Part shown: in pieces, positions 23,740 through 34,984 of the stretch
How positions within the stretch are numbered: position 1 is the first letter of the stretch
How the letters are laid out: every line of letters begins with the position of its first letter
Origin: Dryocosmus kuriphilus
Taxonomy: Eukaryota; Arthropoda; Insecta; Hymenoptera; Cynipidae
Direction: 5' to 3'
DNA length: 64,000 bases
NCBI GenBank assembly: GCA_038277395.1
Contig: CM076193.1
Location: 96,921,583 to 96,985,582, forward strand
Position numbers and translations under genes: made by a program
The notes under the pieces: generated by a model
What the model saw: only the letters and a program-made list of their open reading frames with translations
What the model was told of the DNA's origin: nothing
Databases searched by the model: none

Positions 23740-24860
23740 CTTTTTTGACGCCAGCACTTATTGGTTTATAGTATTTTCAATTATGCGATCATGTAAAATT
23801 AAGCAGTATGCTGAAGTTTGAGCTGGAAAATTTTCATTATTTTAAATTCTAGACGAAAAATCGAATGGTCCGTATTTCAATCTCATTTTGTTTAGAAACA
23901 ATAAATAACATTAGAGAGGCACATGCGCTATAAATTCCCCTCTCGATAACAATGGTTGCAATTCCTTGCCATAGTAATTAGCCTGAAAAGTATGTGTACA
24001 TTTCTTAAAGTAGAGCATACTGATTTTTATTAATATTGTGATTTAAATTACCATAAGGATAACACTGATCATTCAAAAAAGTTTTGCATTATGATTACAA
24101 TGATCAAAGCGACTAGAGTTATATTCCCAAGATTGAAAGCTTATTGGAATAAACGGATCTTTTTCAATGTATTTTAGCAACTGAAATTTTCGTGAATCTG
24201 ATAATCTAAGACTGGGTAATAGCCCACTCAACATTATTAACTTCAATTTTATACTGTTCATGGGAGCCGTTTTCAAGAAGGGCATTTGCGTCACTTTTGA
24301 TCCTGTTAACATAAGTTCATGTTTAGCATTGACAATGACTTTGTGATAATCTTCAGCAAAGCGAAATATCAAGCAAAGCGGTACAGATACATCAAAATGA
24401 CCTGTAGCGTTGGTACACTCAATGATTGGTCACTATTATTTATTTTCAAGCCAACACAGTATTTTCAGTGTAGCGTGAGTTGGTTGGGATTTAAAGATAT
24501 ATGATTCTTCATGAGGCTAGTGAGACCCAACATTTTTGTTTCTATCAAGTTTCTATTACGTTGATTTCATATCTTGCTTCTTCAAACAAGTAACAATGGC
24601 ATTAGAATCTAACACTGTAGTAACAACTGGTGTTCCATCACCTCATCTTCCATGTGTCTGATGTGCATGGACTTCGCATTGAGCAATAGATATTGAGCAA
24701 TTGATTGATCAAAGAATGATTGGTGTTTGAATTTTTAAAATCCCCACTTCTATAGCAAACAATTAAACGTCGATAAACAAAAATACAAACGCAGGTGCAA
24801 AAAATCTTGAATTTCTTTATTCTCGTCTTCGTTCTCCGACCCTCCAGGCCTTGAAATTTA
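23740..24860 (-). pseudogene. Major-capsid-like protein of the Polinton-like element (broken)
   Basis: Minus-strand remnant of a putative double-jelly-roll capsid protein. The clearest block is 24,073-24,372, with 'FAEDYHKVIVNAKHELML', 'LKYIEKDPFIPISFQSWEY' and 'FDHCNHNAKLF'. Upstream (about 24,590-24,500) an N-terminal block reads 'FEEARYEINVIETDRNKNVG'. Downstream (about 24,060-23,950) come 'CYPYGNLNHNINKNQYALL' and 'YYGKELQPLLSRGEF', then 'AYCLILHDRIIE' near 23,790. These blocks keep the family order but lie in different frames, so there are at least three frameshifts plus stops. Capsid function is inferred from co-occurrence with protein-primed polymerase genes; I did not verify the fold. 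Confidence 0.6.
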
Positions 24861-24985
24861 GGAATATCACGTTTTGAGTGTTGCCCTTTGATTGCTCTTT
24901 GCTGACTGATTAATTTGTGACATGGAGCTATGCTTTATCATAACCAAAACAAACCTTTTTATTGAAAACAGTACTCATTATTATT

Positions 24986-25690
24986 TTATTTCAGAGACTT
25001 GATGTGTAGTCTGATTGTTATAACTTCCCCACGAAAATTACCACACATATCCGTCTTGATCAATACTATACGGAGCTGTATATGATCTAATGAATGTACT
25101 GCGACTGGTAATTAAATGACCTGGGATGGTATTTCCACTACATCTTATATCCACGTGCTACTACAGGAAAAAAATTCGTGAATATAATATGTACTTTTTG
25201 TCCATTAATATACGCACCTGTAGTTATACTGCACTCAACTCTGAGCGCATTCACTTTAATGATTGAATACCGGTTGATCAGATTTATGAAGCTCTTACTC
25301 TTCTGGTCTGCTTGGAGAAAATCCACCAAACGACTAATTGAATCTTCAGATTAAAAATTTATATCTCGATTGCAATAAATTTCACTTTTCAGAGTATTAT
25401 TGTTTGGCTTGATGTGAATTTCAATACCCTCAGTTCCTAAATATTCTGCAGATAGAGCTGTATGTCATTTATCTCATAATTACCCGTAGGTATAGTGTAC
25501 TCTTTGTTATTCTCATAAAATTTATTTTGACCAATATTCACGTTTTACACTGAATTAAAGGTTAGAAATTTCAACAAGAACCGAGCGCATTATTTGTGTA
25601 AGGAGAAAATTCAGTCGGTGGAAAATAGTTCGTCGCCAGAAATGAACTTTTTTCCGATATGCTAGTGTAAATGAATCATACTCTGTTGAT
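24986..25690 (-). pseudogene. Penton-like/minor capsid-like protein remnant
   Basis: Second minus-strand structural-type gene. An N-terminal region lies at about 25,690-25,440 ('YFPPTE'-like text, then 'NIGQNKFYENNKEYTIPTGN', 'YEINDIQLYLQN'). The middle block 25,138-25,329 reads 'IIKVNALRVECSITTGAYIN' followed by 'FFPVVARGYKM'. The C-terminus near 25,080-24,986 reads 'LPVAVHSLDHIQLRIV' and 'NFRGEVITIRLHIKS', ending at a stop at 24,986. This order matches a protein widespread in insect polymerase B elements, which I take as the penton-like capsid protein. Frameshifts and stops separate the blocks. The penton label is inference. Confidence 0.5.
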
Positions 25691-25749
25691 GGCTAGTCTT
25701 AAACACTGACTTGATATTATATATTTCAACACTTATACAGATTATACAT

Positions 25750-26110
25750 ACTTCTAAATTTTAATTGATTACACAGAAATTGTAAAACATACATGACCAC
25801 AAGCGAATGTATCATAATTTTGATATCTGTTATAATTATACTTAATGCTACCAATGCCGAGGTACTTAAAGAGACCCAAGGATGTCGAAGATTACCAAAG
25901 CTATCAAAATAAATTTACATTATTGTTAATCTTTTTTATAGGCAAAACACTGTTTCCTAGTCCTTTTCTATCATCAGGGTTAAACAAGAGCACTTTCATA
26001 TGTACGTGATCCACCTTCTGGCAATCCATTTCGTATAAAAACACCTCCAGAATGTAGTATCTTTAAAGATTTCACGAATTTAAGTAAATCAGCATCAGTC
26101 AATGCTCGAT
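25750..26110 (-). pseudogene. Adenovirus-type cysteine protease (maturation protease) remnant
   Basis: Minus-strand reading downstream of the pX-like gene gives 'LPHRALTDADLLKFVKSLK', then 'GGVFIRNGLPEGGSRTYES', a diverged segment around the expected histidine, 'YLGIGSIKYNYNRYQNYDTF' and finally the active-site region CGHVC near 25,795. This is the layout of the Ulp1/adenovirus-like proteases that process capsid proteins in Polinton-type viruses. At least two frameshifts (near 25,975 and 25,900) and the damaged histidine region make it inactive. The close spacing to the pX-like gene fits one transcription unit. Confidence 0.6.
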
Positions 26111-26149
26111 GAGGTAGCTTCGCTTTAAGGTTTTTGACTTGCATTTAAG

Positions 26150-26483
26150 TCCTGCTCCTTTGAGATGAAGTACTAAGTTCTTGTTTATATGGTTTTAAAT
26201 AAAAACCTTCCCGAAAGCAATGATTTCCGTCGCTTCACTATGACGTTTACTCCATACAAGTTGATGTTTTGCAGAATTTGCATTACTCATAAGCTTTTGC
26301 AATACCATGCGCTCCACCTGCTAGCTCTGCAGTTGCACTTAGACCCTCAAAAATGGATATTAGAAAGGTGAGAAGACCATCCACCTTAGTTGGAACAGGT
26401 AGAATGCGAGGCTTATTAATTTTCCTCTTTCCACCAGCTCTTTTTACAGCTTTGCGTGTATATCTTAAATGCTGACTTGACAT
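26150..26483 (-). pseudogene. pX-like minor capsid protein (short, probably broken)
   Basis: The open part, 26,283-26,483, is a basic N-terminus (KAVKRAGGKRKINKPR), then a proline-containing 'ILPVPTKVDG', a hydrophobic helix 'LLTFLISIFEGLSATAELAG' and 'GAHGIAKAYE'. Basic tail plus Gly/Ala-rich membrane-active helix is the signature of the small pX/mu-like capsid proteins of adintovirus/Polinton elements. After a stop, more family text ('FYLKPYK', about 26,190) appears in another frame, so the original protein was longer. It is the first gene of the minus-strand block. Confidence 0.55.
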
Positions 26484-28975
26484 GACACAGATTTATGCGC
26501 CTTTATCTGAAATCATTGATTTTTTAGTTGATCCATTAATGATTTTTCTCTAGTAGTGGTTCAGCAGGCTTTTTTTATTCTTGAGACTCCATAGAACCAA
26601 AGCTTAGATTCTAACTTGTCATAGTAGTTTGCTTTATTCGACCGCAAAAGAGCACGCCTATCTACTTTTTATCACTAGGCAACTAGAAGTGCACAGCCGC
26701 GACTTTAGCAAAGTACATGCAAGTCCCAGTAGCTTTCTTCAAATAGTGCGGCTATCAGCTTAAGTTTCTGATGCCTCAAGGTTCTCCACGATATTAGTGA
26801 ATAAACAAAGAAATAACGTAAGATCTGAGCAAGAACTGCTCCATGCCCAGTGCTGCAGTCGATCATTGAATCCTCCGGTGGATCACTCGCTCGATGAATA
26901 GTGATCCGTAATTTTTCTCCTTGCTAGCTTAAGTACCAAATAGGTGCCACTGTAAGCTGGTTAACCAGGCAAGTGCATACGTCAAATGGCATAGTTGTCT
27001 TGATGAGATCTCTGCTTGATACTGAAGTTCTGGCTTCCATGATCGATGTTAGGCTTCACAGTGCAGGTGTACGTACTGAAACTAATTCTTAAGTCTCATG
27101 AAAACGATATCTAACTGTAGTCTGAGAGAATGCTATTCAGGACTGAAGACTTACAACCTAGTTAATATCGTATAAGCAGATATGTAAAGTATGACGCACA
27201 CAAGAGTTTATTCAATCATCTCAATAGTCGGGGGCAAGTATAAGCATTTTGGGGGAGCAACAGATGTCTTGTGAAATTACCGGGTACAGAGCTTTCAGTA
27301 CTGATCACTAGATTCCAACCAATGACTGGAGAAAAAGAACTCAGGTAACATACACTTTATGCACATCTTAATTACCAAATCATGTGAATCATAAAGCAAG
27401 ATAGCTCAAGGATTGCTAGTTAAGCAACCAACCTGTGAATTTAATGATGGTCAGTTGACAAATAGCTTTGCTACAACTCTATTATAATACAACTGCAAAT
27501 GGAATAAGGATTTGAACATGAATTTATGTATACCCGTACACACACACATCAAACGAGAATGCTGGCATATTAATAATTTCCAATATATTTGTATACACGA
27601 TGCTAGCATATTCTGGTAGTTGGATACTCATACATGTGGGAAAGATAAATGCTGTGCTTCACGTCTAGTAAGACAATTCCAAATGGATTCAGATTCTGAA
27701 ACAACGTGTACATGCAGGCCGAGGATCACGAGTAGTACCTTTATTTTCAACCGAAATAAAAACACTGAATTTTTGAAAAAAGTCCAATAACGCGCGCCAC
27801 TGGCGTTTGATGATACTATCATTTGCAATGGATCAGTCCAAAAAGGATGGCACATAAAAACATTGAATCCCCTTTCAATGCAATGAGGCCTACACTCATT
27901 ATAATGGGTTATATCATCATGACCCCCAGGCTTATCCTTAGAACTCCAGTTAAGCATTAACTTACCCCCAAGGTATACTTTTTCATATGCGAGTTAGGAC
28001 ATACAGTGGAGGATTGTACTTGAGTCCTTACTTAAGATACTTGAGTCAATACATTATACCCGTATTCACTCTAACATCTCCCCAAACATACCCCGATACG
28101 AATAACCCTGATAGAAAGTTAACTAAGTAAACTCACTCATAACAAGATCGAGATGAATAGCTGATATGACATTTGGATCATCACCCTGTACCCACCCTCA
28201 TAAGAGTGATAATATGTGATATGACCCTTCATTTAACGATTTTTATAGGGATATGTGCATTAGACGTTATCTGGTGTGATAAGTATGCGGGTTCGTTAAT
28301 TAATTGGATTTAAAGATAAAGACAATATTAATAAATATGGATCAGATAATAGAAATGGGAGTTTGTTGTGTTGCGGATTTATTGATTTCAGTAACAGTCA
28401 ACAAAAAATGAGATACTATAACCGTATGTAAATGCGTCAAATTGAAGAAGACAGCCCAATAACCTTTATAAGGCACGTTATTCTGTAAGAATGTAAACAC
28501 TCGTACATTCTACACTAGAAGAGAATCTTTATCAAACAAATAACGTGGATTAAACTCTAAAAAAAATGCGTTTTACATCAAAAATTGATAAGCTAGTGAA
28601 AACAATTCTACGAAAAACATAGGCTAATGAAGTATGGGCAAGGAGACACGGTTGAACAGAACTTCGAGTGATTACCGTCTCTTCAAACCTTTGCGAGCTT
28701 ACATCTGACTACCACGTGTTGCAAAAACATTGTTGAGCGCATGCGAACACTTAGATTCTCAACGAGAAACCAAGCAAAAAAAATACAACAAGTTGAAACG
28801 CATAAAGGAATTAAACAACAAGAACGCGTTCGTAGCCATTTACCTCAGCGACTGCAACAACCAAAATCCTACAATTGCCTGATGACGAATGATGGATTTG
28901 TCCTTATACATCATCTTTTAATTAAGTTTCCCACGGTTTTTAAAAATAAAAAATTTTTTAATTTTTCTGCTTAAA
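26484..28975. other. Unassigned sequence right of the Polinton-like block
   Basis: Expected to hold further element genes or its end. A minus-strand stretch at about 26,640-26,540 ('YYDKLESKLWFYGV') may be another gene's end. ORFs at 27,628-27,957 (minus, 109 codons) and 28,741-28,974 (plus, 77 codons) match nothing I recognise. Base composition at 26,700-27,500 is more balanced than around it. No inverted termini, packaging ATPase or integrase recognised. Confidence 0.35.
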
Positions 28976-30690
28976 ATCAATCATTAGTGGTTTGGGGATT
29001 AAACGCGAATGTAGAAAATATTATTGGAAATAAAATTTCGGTTTGCGTTTACTGCCCTTTTTTTGTTACAACCTGAAACCAATAAATTGGTTTGGCTCAA
29101 GTTTGGTAGGGAATTAAAACTGGCCCTAAAATTTTATCTTAATTATTAAAAAACTGAAATTTGGTTTGTGATATTTAAATGTTTGAGTTCTCCGGGGAGA
29201 GAGATTGCAGATATTTATTTTTGGTCTCTTGTCAAATTTTTTTTTTATCGAGTCTAATTGAATTGTTCTTCGGGGGGTTTCAAACCCACTCAGATTAAGC
29301 TCTTAAATTTTTCGTTCGAATTCTTCCCGCACAAGGGCCCCTTTTTTTGTGGAAAGGTGGGGTCTTACTGGAAGAGCCGATTTTGAAATTTGTTTTTTTT
29401 TTTCCCAAACACCCAAAAAATCACAAGGGTAATCTAAACTACAGAATCGAATCTTTCCTGCATGCGAGTTCCTTTTCTTCCGAAAAGGGGAAAGCCATTA
29501 TGAAAACGATTTTTCTTTTTTTTATCTTTCCTTTAAAATATGAATACTGATGAAAACCAGGGTTCTACCTAATCGAATCTTTCTGCATAGGGCTTCCTTT
29601 TCTCGCGAAAAGGGGGAAAGTATTTGTGAAAGGCACGAATTTTTTTCCCCTTTTTTTTTCTTTTCACCTTAAATCATAAGTACTAATGATACAAAAGCCC
29701 CATTAAACGATTTTCCCGCAGAGCGAGCTTTTTCTCTTTCGAAAAAGGGTGGAAAGTTTTACTGGAAAGGCACGATTTTTTGGTTTTTTTTTTCATCAAT
29801 TTTTGGGGAATTTCCCGTTGTGACTCAGATCACTATAATCAGCCACAGTGGTTTGGATGCCCCCTTTTCCTAAGTTCCTTTCCACGTATGAAAACTAATT
29901 GCAGGGTGCAGACCCCGCCGGTCTTTCTCCCGAGGGCAGCCCGAGATAAATGAAAGTATCCTTTTGATTTCAAGTGAGACGTCGTCTCGTACCCAAATTG
30001 GTCCCCACCTAATTTTTCTTGCGTGCATCTTCCCTCGCTCGATGGCATATATTTTTGATAGAAATTTTGGCATGCTCCCCTTTCCCTTTAAATTAGGAAG
30101 ACGTTATCGTTCACGGGGGGTACCCAGCGTAACTTCACCCGTCCTTCACTATTTATGCTTTAAGGATGTTAAAAATTTCATTTTAGGTGAAAAATTTTTA
30201 AAGATTTATTGATGAAAAAAATCCCAAATTTAAAAGTCAAAAAGGTCCCTTTACAAATTTCTTCAAAAGTTTCGACACACATTGCGGGGCATCATAGGGA
30301 GATTTAAAGATTGATAATTCTACAAAAGAAATAAAGGAAAAAATTCGTAGTGATAATCGAAAAAAAAAAAATGGGTACAGAATTTTTGGGAAAAAACCCC
30401 TTTAAAATACCTTGAAGATATTAAAATTTTTTTGTGCAAAATGAAGAATGGGATTTAACCTAAAAAAAACTCGAAAAACATATCGATGTAAAAAGGTTGT
30501 TGTATTAAAATTCAACTGTATAAAAATGACAAAAAATCAGATTAGAAAAAATTTTTTTTGTTGTTTTATCAGAGCAAAACATGGTTGAATATTTTTAGTG
30601 AAATTCACATTTTGGTTTAAAACCCCAAAAGAGAAATTAGCGTGCCAAAGTCAAAGTAGTTTGAAAAAAAGCAAAATGAAAAATTATTTT
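28976..30690. other. Homopolymer-rich, probably low-quality sequence
   Basis: Runs such as ttttttttttccc, ggggggt and aaaaaaaaaa recur throughout, as at 15,411-17,650. Within it the phrase 'tttc.cgaaaagggg.aaag' recurs at about 29,476, 29,600 and 29,735, so a tandem repeat of about 130 bases may underlie the noise. No coding signal survives. Confidence 0.5.
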
Positions 30691-32130
30691 GTGTTTAATG
30701 TAGGATACAATTATAAATGCTATTGATGTTCATAGTTTCAGTTTTAAATTGATAGATATTTTAGAAAATTTATTGATAAAATAGATTCTAAAATTCGTGT
30801 TTTGTTAATATTATTTTCTCTAGATAAATTTTAATATTTTTGTAATTGAAATCAAAATAGTGTCTGAAGTGCCATGAATGTTGTGATAAACTGTGTTTAA
30901 ATTACTCAAAATGCAATCTCTTTTATGTTCTGAAATTCGAGTTTTTAGACGGCGACCAGTTTCACCAATATATACTTTATTGCATTGATGACATTTAATT
31001 AAATATACAACTCCAGATAGATCTTCAACCTTATCAAAATCTTTATTTTTATAAACAAAATTATTTAGGCTATGGTTGTTTTTAAAATAACATTTATGTT
31101 GAATTTTTTTAAAGACATTCGAAGTTGTTCAGAAAGATTTTGAATATATGGAAGAGTGATTCTTATATCATTTTTGTTGAAAGTAGCTAGCCATGTACGT
31201 TTTTTATTATTAATAGAAAAGGTAATTGTACTTTTATGAATACGTTCTTTAATAATATTTTAATAAAATCAAAAGGATAATTATTTAGCTGAAGTATTTC
31301 TTGTTATATTTTAAGTTTTCTTTGTAAAATTTTTTATGCTCAATTTTAAGTTACGATCAACTAGCCTTTGATTACTCCAATTTTATGACAATTCATGTGA
31401 TGAGACTCAAAGTTTAAAAATTACCAGGTTTGTAGGTTTTTTGTACCAGTTAGAAATAAGGCAATTATCCATTTTTATAATAGATAGATAAAGAAAATTT
31501 AAATTATTATTTTAAAAACTTATAGTAAATTGGATAGACTCTTCATACTATTGGATGTCAAAAGCAGATCGTTTATTTTATTTTTTGGAACAATTGTGAA
31601 AATATCGTCAACTTTACCTTTTGTAAAAAATAGGTTTGAAAGATAATGTATTTAAAGCTCAAATTTCAATGTCGTTTAAAACCAGATTAGAGAAAAATAG
31701 GAAAAAAAGGAGAACACATTGGGCAACCTGAAATTTGTTGATAAAATTTGTTATTAAATGAAAAACAGCGTTATTGAAAATTGTTCGTCTAGCGATTAAA
31801 ATTTCATTTTTTGATATTTTAGTTAAATTTCGATTCAAATGTAGTTTTTCTTCAATGCAAACTAAGCCAAATCCAAAGGTATACTATCGAACATGGAAAC
31901 GACATCAAGAGATACTAAAGAATATGTTTTTGGTTTCAATTATGTTTTTAAATTTATTTTTAAAATCAAAACTATTTTTTACAAAAGACTTAGTTGTTTT
32001 TAAAGTGGGTTTAAAAATGTTAGATACAAAATTTCGCCAAATTATAAGTAGGTGAGCCAATTGTGGATACAATAAGTCTCCATTTTAAATTCGGTTTGTG
32101 AGTTTTAGGAAGAGCATAAGCCTTTGCTCT
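30690..32130 (-). mobile_element. Penelope-like retroelement fragment (RT plus GIY-YIG)
   Basis: Reading the minus strand from about 32,120 gives 'YALPKTHKPNLKWRLIVS' and 'TYNLAKF', then 'SLDVVSMFDSIPLDLA' near 31,900-31,865, 'LVLNDIEI' near 31,670, the catalytic 'VDDIFTIVPKNK' at about 31,610-31,575, and at the C-terminus the GIY-YIG endonuclease core 'VVYLIKCHQCNKVYIGETGR' with 'RLKTRISEHKRDC' at about 31,017-30,905. This order, RT then GIY-YIG, is diagnostic of Penelope-like elements. Numerous frameshifts and stops show an old copy. The 5' end and the terminal repeats typical of the group were not found. Confidence 0.87.
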
Positions 32131-32781
32131 ATAATGCTATGAGTTTTTAACATAAAGGCAGTTCTGTCATTAATGTAATTTTTTTATGCCATGTGACGTG
32201 CACCTTTTTCTCAGGTGATGGAATTGAGAAAAAAAGTTGTGGTCTACCTGGGTCACGCACAAGGCAATCCGGAAAATGAAAAATAAAAGGAATTTCCCAA
32301 AGAACTCTACGCCCCAGAACGCTAAACTCAAGTTTACGCGAAACTCTAAAACACAATAGACTCAAAAAATTTCCCAAAACTCCAAGCCTATAACTCAATT
32401 TTATCTCAAACTCAAGAGCGCTAAAACTAAAAAAACCGCGGGCCGCCAGTCCCTCCTGGGCAGTAGATCCAAATCCAAAAAAAAGTTTTCATTTCCGGAT
32501 ACCAGCTTTGCCCATTGGCTCAGTTTTCTAATTGCTTAGATTACGGTAGAGGGGATGGGTTGTACATCATTTAATAAGTCGGAAAAAATACTTTTATCAA
32601 ACTTAAAAATTGACATTTATTCATAAAAGAGGGTCTCAGCGGTTTTGAACAATTATTGAAAAAGTACAGAATAAAGGGAAAGTTAACACAAGTCTCAGTA
32701 AATATAAAGAATACAAGGCGTTCGACATTAAAAAGGCGGGTATTCAAAGCTACTAAAAAATTTTTTTTTAAAATTTAATGG
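32131..32781. other. No gene seen; borders gap
   Basis: AT-rich sequence upstream (minus sense) of the Penelope-like RT, ending at the second N gap. The short ORF at 32,147-32,398 shows no recognised features. Confidence 0.4.
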
Positions 32782-33281
32782 NNNNNNNNNNNNNNNNNNN
32801 NNNNNNNNNNNNNNNNNNNNNNNNNNNNNNNNNNNNNNNNNNNNNNNNNNNNNNNNNNNNNNNNNNNNNNNNNNNNNNNNNNNNNNNNNNNNNNNNNNNN
32901 NNNNNNNNNNNNNNNNNNNNNNNNNNNNNNNNNNNNNNNNNNNNNNNNNNNNNNNNNNNNNNNNNNNNNNNNNNNNNNNNNNNNNNNNNNNNNNNNNNNN
33001 NNNNNNNNNNNNNNNNNNNNNNNNNNNNNNNNNNNNNNNNNNNNNNNNNNNNNNNNNNNNNNNNNNNNNNNNNNNNNNNNNNNNNNNNNNNNNNNNNNNN
33101 NNNNNNNNNNNNNNNNNNNNNNNNNNNNNNNNNNNNNNNNNNNNNNNNNNNNNNNNNNNNNNNNNNNNNNNNNNNNNNNNNNNNNNNNNNNNNNNNNNNN
33201 NNNNNNNNNNNNNNNNNNNNNNNNNNNNNNNNNNNNNNNNNNNNNNNNNNNNNNNNNNNNNNNNNNNNNNNNNNNNNNNNN
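32782..33281. other. Assembly gap (500 N)
   Basis: Exactly 500 N; true length unknown. Confidence 0.99.
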
Positions 33282-33640
33282 ATATTATCGACCGCGAAGT
33301 GCGAGTTCCGACAGACGCGCGCACAAGGTGCACGAGTACTTCGCACGCGGCGCGCTACGAGAATGTGCCCGCGAAGCGGGCAGCTTTTTTTTGTTTTTTT
33401 CATAACTCTTCTCGATTTTGTAAAAAATGAAAATTTTCATTTTTTATTAAAAGAAATTAAATTTTCTCTTTTCCAAGACGCGGGCTATATTAGTAACAGC
33501 TCGTGAAAAAATCAAGAAAAAAATAACGCTGGCCTTCTTAAGAAAAATGAGTCCAAAAATGTTCAGAAAAAAACCAACGTCGTTTTTAGATTTTTGAAAT
33601 CTTTTAAAGGATTTAAAAAAAGAACGAAAAGATCTTTAAG
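33282..33640. other. GC-rich patch with stem-loop and T run, then AT-rich spacer
   Basis: The first 110 bases after the gap are strikingly GC-rich for this window and full of CG and GC dinucleotides. They contain gcccgc-gaa-gcgggc, a perfect six-base stem, at about 33,368-33,382, followed by agc and a run of eight T. The remainder is AT-rich without a gene. The gap edge suggests a GC-rich repeat that stalled assembly. Confidence 0.5.
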
Positions 33641-34116
33641 AATCAAACAGAAAATTTTAAATTTCTATATTGGTTTAGAACTGATCGGTGGGTTTCTGTC
33701 ACCACTATGCAGCGCATCCTCAGGTTGCGGATAGAGGAACGGCCCCTGAGGTTGAAATAGCTTCTGAGGTTAACTGCGAATACAAGAATAAGCCGCGGAC
33801 AGCCGATAGCAACCAGTCGTGGCATGTATCCACCTAGAAACACTACTCGAACCAAAACTAAAAATCTTGTACGGGGAAAATCCTGCTGCCCCATTGGACA
33901 CCACAGCAATTCATCCCTTGCGGGCAGTGTGGAATGATTCGCCTGTAGGGTCAACGTGGTATTGATGCCAGTATGGCGCACTGACTTGCAGGGGGACGTT
34001 AGGATACGAGGCAGAAACCGTAATGTGTTTGACGACAAGTTGACTCGGTCCTTGTCAAAGTCGGAAAGCTCACATACTTAGACCTAGGGAGGTATGGGGT
34101 TATCCCTCCTGGGACG

Positions 34117-34984
34117 GTGGACTCACCTGCGATCGGAACAGGATCTCTAACGTGCACACTGGGGACCGGTTTTCTTAATAATAAACGAATTTCGCAAGCG
34201 GTTATCGATATGCAATTCATTAACGACCAATTATCATATATTGCACTAAAGGGTAATTTATGCAAACAGGTGCTATTCAACGTGCACTGCCCTACCGAGA
34301 ACAAAGACGAAGATACTAAAGATCTTTTTTATGAAACAATCGAACAAGTTTTTGACAAGTTCTCGAAGTTTCACGCAAAAATAGTATTGAGAAATTTCAA
34401 CGCGAAAATTGAAATAGAATCGATGTATAGACCTACAATAATAGGGTCAGAAAGCTTGCATGGCGTCAGTAACGATAATGGGACTAGAGTAATAAATTTT
34501 GCAGCTTCAAAGAATCTCGTTGTCAAAAGCACATATGTCAAGCATAAAAATATATAAAAGGCCACCTGGACATCACCAGATGGTATCACTCACAATCAGA
34601 TTGATCACGTTTTTAATTGACAGGAGACGTCACACAAACATTCTCGATGTAAGATCGTACAGGGGAGCGGATTTAAATTCAGAGCACTTTCTCGTGATAG
34701 TGAAACTAAGATCTAGACTAGCGTTAAGTAAGAAAACTAGCTCCCCAGAGCCCACAGTCCGTTTCAATATAGATAAGTTTAAAATAGCAACAGGAACATT
34801 GAATTATCAAGTAAAGATTTCTAATAGTTTCGATGCTCTTCAAAAACAGAGAGACGATAGCAATAATTGTGAGGAGGACCCGGAAATCCTGTGGGGCAAT
34901 ATGAAAGAGGCGAAAAAGACAGCCGCGGAAAGTACTATAGGTTTAAAGAAAGTAACCAAAAGCAAACCGTGGTTCGACGAAGAG
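34117..34984 (+). pseudogene. LINE endonuclease domain, damaged
   Basis: Nicks target DNA for target-primed reverse transcription in active relatives. Visible are 'GTGFLNNKRI', 'HCPTENKDEDTKDLFYE', the nucleotide-site block 'KIVLRNFNAKI' (family form GDFNAKIG; here the acidic D of GDFN is replaced, giving RNFN), 'SNDNGTRVINFAASKNLVVKS' and, after a frameshift near 34,555, 'RSYRGADLNSEHFLV' (family form DSDH; D changed). The N-terminal third is missing. It ends at an in-frame stop right after 'SKPWFDEE'. Two catalytic-region substitutions plus the frameshift mean no activity. Confidence 0.8.

Larger units (their letters stand above)
19735..26483. mobile_element. Polinton/adintovirus-like endogenous element, decayed
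   Basis: Two convergent gene blocks: protein-primed type B DNA polymerase on the plus strand (19,735-22,674), and, on the minus strand from 26,483 down to 23,280, remnants resembling a pX-like minor capsid protein, an adenovirus-type cysteine protease, a penton-like protein, a major-capsid-like protein and one unknown. This gene set is that of Polinton/Maverick or adintovirus-type mobile viruses. I found no integrase, no packaging ATPase and no terminal repeats, so the element is incomplete or its ends are lost. Every gene is broken. Assignments rest on remembered family patterns and need profile searches. Confidence 0.7.

Noticed and set aside
26853..26890. Short match to the start of 5.8S rRNA ('cggtggatcactcg')
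   Set aside because: Only about 14 exact bases followed by a few more; the rest of 5.8S is absent.
27628..27957. 109-codon minus-strand ORF as an element gene
   Set aside because: No recognised motif and odd composition; left unassigned within the surrounding region.
33366..33395. Bacterial-type rho-independent terminator
   Set aside because: Stem plus T run fits by shape, but the surroundings are eukaryotic repeat DNA with no bacterial gene nearby.
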